Positions 55,189-64,000 of a stretch of 64,000 nt of DNA are shown here, one piece after another. Position numbers and translations under genes: made by a program. This DNA comes from Euphorbia lathyris (taxonomy: Eukaryota > Streptophyta > Magnoliopsida > Malpighiales > Euphorbiaceae), in contig NC_088914.1 in the NCBI RefSeq assembly GCF_963576675.1, positions 21,369,001 to 21,433,000 on the forward strand. Reading direction: 5' to 3'. The notes under the pieces are model-generated. The model did not search any database. It worked only from the letters and a program-made list of their open reading frames with translations, and was not told the DNA's origin. Position 1 is the stretch's first letter; each line of letters starts with the position of its first letter.

Positions 55189-56054
55189 ATGACTAACACC
55201 AATCTGCAAAACACATTTACCGATAACAAGTTGAATAGTTCAAACTTCACCGACTGGTATCGCAACCTCAAAATTGTTTTGAAGTTCGATAAAATAGGGT
55301 ATGTATTTGATACATCGATACCCCCTATCCCTAATAATGATGCTCCAAATCGAGGAAATCGATGCTTACAAGAAGCACAAGGCTGATGACGATCATGCCG
55401 GATGCATCATACTTGCATCGATGACATCGGAATTACAAAGGCAACTATGCCTGTTCCATCATCATGCGCCTAAAGGAATTGTTTGGGAAACAAACCAGGT
55501 GCAAACGCTACGAGATATCCAAATGGTTATATCGTTGCAGGATGCAAGAGGGCACATCAATCATGACACATTATGTCAAGATGATTGGCTATATTACCAA
55601 ACTTTCTAGTATTGGATTCGCGATGGATAACGAACTAAGTGTAGACTTAATTCTTCAATCCCTCCCAAAGAGTTATTCATAGTTCATCATGAACTATCAG
55701 ATGAATGACTTGCAAACCTCTCTTGAAGAGCTTGCAAATATGCTCAAGTCAGTTGAGCCCAATATTCAGAAAGGCAAGGCAATACCGGCTATTGTCATAT
55801 AGGGATCAAAGAAGTGGAAAGGTAATTCTCCCGATCCTAAACATCCCAAGAAAGGTAAGAAAGCCATGCCCACTAAAGTTAAAGGAAAGGAAGTGAAGAA
55901 GCCTAAAAGAAAGTACCACTATTGTGGTGACATGGGGCATTGGAAGAGAAATTGTTCTTTGTACCGAGCTACCCTCCAGAAGGGAAAAGCCGGTACTCCA
56001 AACATCTGGTATGTTCTATATTTCGATAAAGAACAAACATTGCGATTTTTATAG
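55189..56054 (+). pseudogene. Element W gag, unit 2, broken
   Basis: Copy of 47874-48739, with the same frame changes, stops and altered knuckle (YHYCGDMGHWKRNC). The translated segments are identical to those of unit 1. The shared lesions arose before the duplication. Confidence 0.85.
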
Positions 56055-56111
56055 AGATGGGATTTTCTATTTTTCAGGAATATCACAAAATGGGATTTAT
56101 GTGTTAGATTT

Positions 56112-58792
56112 CTGTTTTCGCAATTGATACCAAAAGACATAAGCTAGATAATTCAACTTACTTGTGGCATTGTCATATAAACGAGAGACGCATGCTAAAG
56201 CTACATTCAGATGGGCTTATAGATCCAATCGATTCTGAATCATTGGAAACATGCGAATCATGTTTAAAAGGTAAAATGACAAAGACACCCTTTAGCAATA
56301 AAGGTGAGCGTGTATCAGACACTCTAGGACTCATTCATTCAGATGTATGTGGCCCTATGTCAGTCCAAGCAAGAGGAGGATTCAGATACTTCATTAGCTT
56401 CATAGATGACCATACTCGCTATGGTTATATCTACTTGATGAGGCACAAATCAGAAGCTTTTGACAAGTTCAAATGCTTCAAGAATGAAGTGGAAAATCAA
56501 TTAGGAAAGAAAATAAAGACACTTCGATCTGATCGAGGTGGCGAATATCTTTCTGATGATTTTCTGAATTATCTAACTGAATGTGGGATATGCTCACAAT
56601 GGACACCTCCCTATACACCACAACACAATGGTGTATCCGAGAGGAGAAACCGTACCCTATTAGATATGGTACGATCCATGATGAGCATGGCCTTACTTCC
56701 AAAGACGTTCTGGGGCTATGCCTTAGAAACTGCCCTCTTCACCCTGAATCGAGTACCAACTAAATCCGCCAGTTCCACACCATATGAATTGTTTGTTGGT
56801 AGGAAACCCGTATTCTCATTTATGAGGGTATGGGGTTGTTCAGCATATGTCAAACGCATTGCGTCCGATAAATTGGATTCTAAATCTGATAAATGTTTCT
56901 TCATTGGATATCCCAAAGAGACCATAGGGTATTACTTCTATCATCCAGATGATCAGAAAGTAATAGTATCCAGATACGCAACCTTCTTAGAGAAAGAGTT
57001 TCTCGAAGAAACGCAAAAGGGAAGCGTGATTGAACTCGATGAAGTTCAAGGGGAAGAGACACCGGATGAAACAACAGAAGCGGTTGAGGTACCCGAAGAA
57101 GTCCCATTAGATGAGACTCCAGTGGCACCTATTCGTAGATTACGAAGAGTTCGTGAACTCCCAGTTAGATATGGTTTTCTAGTGGGAGATGATGACGAGG
57201 TTCCCGTGTTAGACGATGAACCCGAAAACTACGAAGAGGCTCTTACTAGTCCAGATTCTAAAGAATGGCTTGAGGCCATGGATTCTGAAATGGATTCCAT
57301 GTATACTAACCAAGTGTGGACTTTGGTTGATCCACCCGAGGGGATAAAACCCATTGGGTGCAGGTGGATCTTCAAAAAGAAGACTGACATGGATGGAAAG
57401 GTTAGCACCTACAAGGCTAGGTTGGTAGCGAAAGGATATCGTCAGAAACAAGGTGTTGATTATGACGAAACCTTCTCTCCCGTTGCTATGTCCAAATCAA
57501 TCAGAATCATGCTTGCAATTGCCGCTCATTTTGATTATGAGATTTGGCAAATGGATGTGAAAACAGCTTTCCTAAATGGAAATCTGCTTGAGGATGTATA
57601 CATGATGCAGCCTGAAGGTTTCATATCAAAGGATGCAAATAAAGTTTGCAAACTTCAGAGATCCATTTATGGACTCAAGCAAGCATCTAGAAGCTGGAAC
57701 AAGCGTTTTGATGAAACCATAAAACAATTTGGTTTCGAACAAAATTGCGAAGAAGCTTGCATTTACAAGAAAGCAAGTGGGAGCTCTATAGCATTTCTCA
57801 TACTATATGTGGACGATATACTGTTAATGGGAAATGACATTGCTCTATTACAATCAGTGAAAGTATGGTTATCCGGTAACTTCTCAATGAAAGACCTTGG
57901 TAAAGCAGCCTATATACTTGGTATAAAGATCTACAGGGATAGATCGCGTAGACTGCTTGGTCTTTCACAGGCTACATACATTGAAAAGGTGCTAAATCGG
58001 TTTAGCATGCTTGAATCGAAATGAGGTAACTTACCCATGGTACATGGAGTAAAGTTAAATAATCATCAATGTCCTAAAACTGATGATGACAAACGACGCA
58101 GGGCTGTTGTCCCGTACGCCAGCGCGATCGGTTCGATTATGTATGCTATGCTATGCACTAGACCTGACGTAGCGTTCGCGTTATCTGTAACGAGTCGCTA
58201 CCAAGGGAATCCGGGAGACGAGCATTAGATTGCCGTCAAGAACATTCTTAAGTACTTGAGAAGGACTAAAGATATGTTCCTAGTGTACGGAGAAGGAGAT
58301 CTGAAAATTGAAGGATTTTCAGACGCTAGTCATCTCACAGATGAGAATGATTTTAAATCCCAATCAGGATACCTGTTTATCTTGAATGGGGACGCGGTCA
58401 GTTGGAAAAGTTCCAAGCAGGGAAGCGTAGCTTTCTCTACGACCGAGTCAGAGTACATCGCTGCTGCGGAAGCAGTAAAGGAAGCAGTTTGGATTAGAAA
58501 GTTCATTACAGAACTAGGAGTGGTGCCTGACATGGTCAATCCCATTACTCTGTACTGTGATAACAATGGAGCCATTGCGCAAGCAAAGGAACCACGGTCT
58601 CATAATGCATCCAAGCACTACCTAAAGCGATACCACATCATTAGAGAGATTGTGGCTAGAGGAGATGTGAGAATAGAAAGAGTACCTACCGAGGACAACG
58701 TTGCAGATCCGTTGACAAAGCCATTAGCCCAGAAAGTACATGATCGTCATTTAACTTCTACTGGGATAAGTTTTAGAAACAATTGGCTTTAG
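56112..58792 (+). pseudogene. Element W pol, unit 2 (integrase, RT, RNase H), protease missing
   Basis: Copy of 48797-51477 with the same protease loss. The same two stops fall at 58022-58024 and 58226-58228. Integrase (SDRGGEY, QHNGVSERRNR), reverse transcriptase (YVDDILLMGN) and RNase H (STTESEYIAA) motifs are as in unit 1. It ends SFRNNWL and TAG at 58790-58792. Confidence 0.9.
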
Positions 58793-58806
58793 TCCAAGTG
58801 GGAGTA

Positions 58807-60878
58807 TGTTGGGGTTTAGTGTCCCATGGACAATTGTTGCAGGATACAAACTTATTGTAAATGAATTGTTCTTTATATCATTTGTTTTAATAAGATATAT
58901 GTTTTATAACTATATAAAGGCAATCCCTTTTAAAGCACTAAATAAAGTCTAATAAAAGGAAATCCGTAAGTTTGTTTAAAGTGATTATAAAGTGTTCATA
59001 CAAGCATGAAGTGAGACAAAACTTTATAATAAACTAATAAACTTAAAACCACCCCAAGTCAAGTGATATGTTTAGGATTGATATATCACTATTGAGACTT
59101 GTATGTAACAATGTCTTCTGTCCGACAGAAAGCTGATCTCACAAGCTTCACATATATAGATATCTGGACAGTTACATAGATCCGGTGAAACGTTGTTATT
59201 AGGATTGGGGATCCGACTTGAGATAACAGGATGGGTAGATTCATCCTTGTCACCTGTTCATCTCATTGGTATTAATAGGTATAACTAATCCTCAGACTCA
59301 AAGGAATGTTAATTGGTCATCCTGAATTACTGAATGTGAGACTTTGATCGCGTGGTCCCACGATCCTTAACAGAGATGACTCTGGGGTGTGAACTGCAAA
59401 GGTTGGGTGTCACAGGAGGTAATGTCAGGGTAGTTATACATTGGATTGAGCATTTATCACTCCCGATGAATGGGAGATACATCCAAGGATCGCTTGTGGA
59501 AGACTCGACTCTAAACCCTTGCAAGGTGATAGCTTAAGAGTAGAAATTCGGATTTCACTTAACCTATCTTTTGAGTTGACTCGGCCAATAACAAGTAAAA
59601 TGAACGTCTCGCTATATATGACTTGACATTACCCATAGTCATAAGATTCAGTTCAAGGATGTAGTTGATAAAGGATCGTATTATACCGTAACTAATACGG
59701 AAGGGTTAACGGCAAAATCAACCTGTCTTCTTAACGGACTCTGGGGGAATGATTATGGACTTGCCAATAACATACTCTGTACATCATTCCGTTATGCAAG
59801 GGATTAAATATAATTCTTGAAGAAATTAATTTAATAGGTTGCATACGGCCAGAAGTAGTAAGGACCTAATGGATCACACATAAGACTTGGAACCAAAAGG
59901 AGAGATGGATATGATTAATAGATGGAAGCCCAAAATTAAGCCCAGTAAGGCCCAATTACATGGAGGGGCCGAAATTTATATGTATTTGAGTAAGGAATTA
60001 ATTTATTCCATTCATCCTAATTTGATTAGGATTGTGAAATTAAATTAATTAAGAGATAATCAAGTTAGGAGTTTTAATTAGATTAATATACTCCTATTAT
60101 TATCTAACTAGGTTATTTATTATTATCCTAATTATATTAGATATATAGTAAGATAATAATTAGAAATCCTATTCCGAATTGGATTCCTATTAAGTAACCT
60201 ATTCCTATCTAACTAGGGTTTAGATACAAGCAAATATATATACCCCTCCTACATGTGAATTTCGACCTAAGCCTCTACCCTCCCCTAAAGTGATTTTCGA
60301 AATTGCTTAGTTAGAGAGAGAAAAGAATTCCCATCCCCAAGTTCGTGGACAAGAATTCATTCGGCATTCCATCGATTGATTAATCTAATTCATCCCTCTT
60401 TCTCCTTGATCTTGTGTTGGTTAATTAGAGGTAATCTATTTTGGTTACATCTCATAAGGGTTGATTCTAATTTAACCTCACCGTGTTCACGAAAGAAGAA
60501 AAACAATCAAAAGGGAGAAATTCGTTTTTCTTCGCCTACATCAGGTCAGTTCACTATTTCGAGGATTCCCGGAGATTGAACCGTCGGATCGTCGCGATTT
60601 TTGGACAGTAGCTTCTAGACATATTCTTCCACGTTTCCACCGAAGGGATTATCGTTTGGAGGTCTGGAAGGTCTTTTTCGAATAGGGGTAGATTGGTAAA
60701 CAGTTTACCTCTCCTTTGAAGTTGTGGGCACTTCGTTTGCAACGGTAGATTGATCAACGAAAGGTATTTCTTCTTATTCCTCTTTATATGAAATAACGAT
60801 TAACGGATCCTATGGTTAAAAGGAAGTAGGCTAAAATTTTTATATTTCCGCTGCTATACCTTAGCCCTATTTCCAACA
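58807..60878 (+). mobile_element. Element W LTR 3 (3' LTR)
   Basis: Differs from LTR 1 at about ten positions by eye: one near the 5' end (58825) and about nine between 60331 and 60848. It is followed by the target duplication CGATA and element Z sequence; no primer site follows, as expected for a 3' LTR. Confidence 0.95.
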
Positions 60879-60883
60879 CGATA

Positions 60884-62114
60884 TACTCTGACTCGGTCGT
60901 AGAGAAAGCTACGCTTCCCTGCTTGGAACTCTTCCAACTGACCGCGCCCCCATTCAAGATAAACAGGTATCCTGATTGGGATTTAAAATCATTCTCATCT
61001 GTGAGATGACTTGCGTCTGAAAATCCTTCTATTTTCAGATCACCTTCTCCGTACACTAGGAACATATCTTTAGTCCTTCTCAAGTACTTAAGAATGTTCT
61101 TGACGGCAATCCAATGTTCGTCTCCCGGATTTCCTTGGTAACGACTCATTACAGATAACGTGAACGCTACGTCAGGTTTAGTGCATAACATAGCATACAT
61201 AAACGAACCGATTACGCTGGCGTACGGGACTACAACCATGCGTCTTTTGTCATCATTGGTTTTAGGACATTGATGATTGTTTAACTTTAGTCCATGTAGC
61301 ATGGGTAAGTTACCTCGTTTCGATTCAAGCATGCTAAACCGATTTAGCACCTTTTCAATGTATGGAGCCTGTGAAAGACCAAGCAGTCTTCTCGATCTAT
61401 CTCTGTAGATCTTTATACCAAGTATATAAGCTGCTTCACCAAGGTCTTTCATTGAGAAGTTACCAGATAACCATACTTTTACCGACTGTAGTAGAGCAAT
61501 GTCATTTCCCATTAATAATATATCGTCCACATATAGTATGAGAAATGCTATAGAGCTCCCACTTGCTTTCTTGTAAATGCAAGCTTCTTCGCAATTTTGT
61601 TCGAAACCAAATTGTTTTATGGTTTCGTCAAAACGCTTATTCCAGCTTCTTGATGCTTGCTTGAGTCCATAAATGGATCTTTGAAGTTTGCAAACTTTAT
61701 TTGCATCCTTCGATATAAAACCTTCAGGTTGCATCATATATACATCCTCAAGCAGGTTTCCGTTTAGGAAAGCTGTTTTCACATCCATTTGCCAAATCTC
61801 ATAATCGTAGTGAGCGGCAATTGCAAGCATGATTCTGATTGATTTGGACATAGCCACAGGAGAGAAAGTTTCGTCATAATCAATTCCTTGCTTCTGACGT
61901 TATCCATGTATGTCTTCTTTTTGAAGATCCACCTACACCCAATGGGTATTATCCCTTCGGGTGGATCAACCAAAGTCCACACTTGGTTAGTATACATAGA
62001 ATCCATTTCAGAATCCATGGCCTCAAGCCATGCTTTAGAATCTGGATTAGTAAGAGCCTCTTCGTAGTTTTCGGGTTCGTCGTCTAACACGAGAACCTCA
62101 TTATCATCTCCCAC
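60884..62114 (-). pseudogene. Element Z pol: reverse transcriptase and RNase H start
   Basis: From 62114: a linker with DDEPENYEEAL, then RT start TNQVWTLVDPPEG..CRWIFKKK. A deletion of about 47 bp near 61900 shifts the frame; the protein then continues MSKSIRIMLAIAAHYDYEIWQMDVKTAFLNGN, YGLKQASRSWNKRF, YVDDILLMGN and RNase H FSDASHLTD..STTESEYI. It is cut by element W at 60883 and resumes at 44171. The open frame running to 60784 inside the W LTR is accidental. Confidence 0.88.
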
Positions 62115-62181
62115 TAGAAAACCATATCTAACTGGGAGTTCACGAACTCATTGTGATCTACGAATAGGTGGCATAGGAGTC

Positions 62182-64000
62182 TCATCTAATGGAACTCATT
62201 GTGATCACGCTTCCCTTTTGTGTTTCTTCGAGAAACTGTTTCTCCAAGAAGGTTGCGTGTTTGGATACTATCACTTTCTGATCATCTGGATGATAGAAGT
62301 AATATCCCACAGTTTCCTTAGGGTATCCAATGAAGAAACATTTATCAGATTTAGAATCTAGTTTGTCGGATGCAATGCGTTTGACAAATGCTGAAAAACC
62401 CCATACTCTCATGAATGAGAACACGGGTTTCCTACCAACGAACAATTCATATGGTGTGGAACTAGCGGATTTAGTTGGTACTCGGTTTAGGGTGAAGAGG
62501 GCAGTTTCTAAGGCATAGCCCTAGAACGTCTTTGGAAGTAAGGCCATGCTCATCATGGATCGTACCATATCTATTAGGGTACGGTTTCTCCTCTCGGATA
62601 CACCATTGTGTTGTGGTGTATAGGGAGGTGTCCATTGTGAGCATATCCCACATTCAGTTAGATATTTTTGAAAATCATCTGAAAGATATTCGCCACCTCG
62701 ATCAGATTGAAGCGTCTTTATTTTCTTTCCTAATTGATTTTCTACTTCATTCTTGAAGCATTTGAATTTCTTAAAAGCTTCTAATTTGTGCTTCATCAAG
62801 TAGATGTAACCATATCGGGTATGGTCATCTATGAAGCTTATGAAGAATCTGAATCCTCCTCTTGCTTGGACTGACATAGGACCGCATACATCTGAATGAA
62901 TAAGTCCTAGAGTGTCTGATACACGCTCACCTTTATTGCTAAAGGGTGTCTTTGTCATTTTACCTTTTAAACATGATTCGCATGTTTCCAATGATTCGGG
63001 ATCGATTGGATCTATAAGCCCATCTGAATGTAGCTTTAGCATGCGTCTCTTGTTTATATGGCCTAAACGACAATGACACAAGTAAGTTGAATTATCTAGC
63101 TTATATCTTTTGGTATCAATTGCGAAAACAGAAATCTTGTCATCTAACACATAAATCTCATTTTGTGATATTCCTGAAAAATAAAAGATCGAATCTTTAT
63201 AAAAATCGCAATGTTTGTCTTTTATTGAAATATGAAAACCGTCGTCAACAAGACGGATAATAGAAATAATGTTGCGAGACATTTGAGGAACGTATAAACA
63301 ATTCCTTAATTCTATTACAAGCCCAGAGGGAAAATTCAAAACATAATCTCCAATTGCGAGGGCGGCAACTCTTGCTCCATTTCCCACTCGCAAGTTTATG
63401 CTTCCTTTCTTTAGTTCCTTAGTCTGTTTTAGCTCCTGCATATTTATACAAATATGAGATCCACATCCGGTATCAAGTACCCAAGATTCAGACTGTGAAA
63501 CTGTATTTATTTCAATATAAAACATACCAGATGTTGAAGCACCGCCATTTCCCTTCTTGAGGGAGGCCAGGTACTCTTTACAGTTTCTCTTCCAATGCCC
63601 GTCTTTACCACAGAAGTGGCACTCTCCTTTGGGCTTCTTCACTTCCTTTCCCTTAGTTTTGTTGGGCACGGCTTTCTTACCTTTCTTGGGATATTTAGGA
63701 TTGGGAAAATTCCCTTCTCTTCTTTGATCCCTCTATGACAAGAGCCGGTATGGCTTTGTCTTTCTTCATATTGGGCTCAACTGGCTTGAGCATATTTGCA
63801 AGCTCTTTAAGAGAGGTTTGCAAGTCATTCATCTGATAGTTCATAATGAACTGTGAATAACTCTCTGGGAGGGATTGAAGAATTAAGTCTATGCTTAATT
63901 CGTTATCCATCGCAAATCCAATACTAGAAAGTTTGGTAATATAGCCAATCATCTTGACATAATGTGTCATGACAGATGTGCCCTCTTGCATCCTGCAACG
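62182..64000 (-). pseudogene. Element Z gag C-terminus, protease and integrase (runs off the window)
   Basis: From the right edge: the Gag part ending QFIMNYQMNDLQTSL, a two-base frameshift near 63700, CCHC knuckle CHFCGKDGHWKRNC, protease SWVLDTGCGSHIC (DTG), zinc region CHCRLGHINKRRM..CESCLKGKM, and integrase HSDVCGP, SDRGGEY and QHNGVSERRNR. A TAG near 62521 replaces a tryptophan (KTFWGYAL). The C-terminal integrase part (VGRKPVFSFMRVWG, FFIGYPKETVGYYFY) goes to about 62200. A roughly 60-bp linker deletion follows. Z keeps the protease that W lacks. The start of gag and the 5' LTR lie outside the window. Confidence 0.88.

Larger units (their letters stand above)
44177..60878 (+). mobile_element. 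Element W: family 1 copia element as a tandem LTR-internal-LTR-internal-LTR
   Basis: Three 2,072-bp LTRs (44177-46248, 51492-53563, 58807-60878) enclose two 5,243-bp internal regions, giving a 7,315-bp period. The outer edges carry one target duplication, CGATA (44172-44176 and 60879-60883), so this was one insertion that later duplicated. The translated frames of the two internal regions are identical. The middle LTR carries the 5' variant of the last LTR and the 3' variants of the first one. W inserted into the RNase H region of element Z in opposite orientation. Confidence 0.95.

Noticed and set aside
60784..60883. End of the long minus-strand frame continuing from element Z
   Set aside because: Past 60883 the frame reads W LTR sequence; the true Z frame continues at 44171.
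1..64000. CRISPR arrays, bacterial operons, rRNA or free-standing tRNA genes
   Set aside because: None seen. The only tRNA-like sequences are the SINE head and the primer-binding sites of the retroelements.

Overview
This window is plant nuclear DNA, most likely from a eudicot with a repeat-rich genome. I see no host gene with a defensible exon structure. Almost every base belongs to transposable elements stacked inside one another: two families of Ty1/copia LTR retrotransposons, one plant L1-type LINE, a hAT remnant, a tRNA-derived SINE and a Mutator-like inverted-repeat element. Species cannot be told from the sequence alone.

Layout. Positions 1-4881 hold LTRs of family 1 (LTR about 1.85-2.07 kb, polypurine tract AAGTGGGAG): a minus-strand LTR cut by the window edge, a plus-strand 3' LTR, and a minus-strand solo LTR inside it. 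Positions about 5590-24096 hold one LINE, interrupted by a 318-bp TG..CA insertion (8222-8539), by copia element A of family 2 (9089-21119, minus strand) and by a hAT remnant that carries a SINE (21120-21970). Positions 24097-26406 are AT-rich and contain a 991-bp element with long terminal inverted repeats (25161-26151).

From 26407 onward is a nest. Element X (family 2, minus) starts with its 3' LTR at 26407-27800. Its third ORF is split by full-length element Y (family 2, plus, 28593-38871, duplication AGTTT) and resumes at 38877-41758. Just upstream of that ORF, element Z (family 1, minus) begins at 41974 and runs off the window at 64000. Z is split by W (family 1, plus, 44177-60878, duplication CGATA), which is LTR-internal-LTR-internal-LTR with a 7,315-bp period.

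Family 2 (A, X, Y) looks like the Sirevirus/Maximus type of copia element: about 10.3 kb, LTR about 1.35 kb, three CCHC knuckles in Gag, several GGGGGAG tracts before the 3' LTR, and a third ORF after pol. That ORF is not a recognisable envelope protein. It carries a domain resembling the plant 'putative transposon protein' family. All three copies have a TATAAATA box 94-112 bp before the ORF3 start and a conserved upstream block at a constant distance of 69-70 bp from it. I regard this candidate internal promoter as the most interesting signal here. Family 1 (Z, W and the left-end LTRs) is an ordinary gag-pol copia element. Both W units have lost the protease and carry shared stops, so they depend on proteins supplied by others.

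All gag and pol frames are broken somewhere; the only intact long ORF is the A copy of ORF3. Relative ages read from nesting: LINE, X and Z are old; A, Y and W are recent, with LTR pairs about 98.5-99.5 percent identical by eye.
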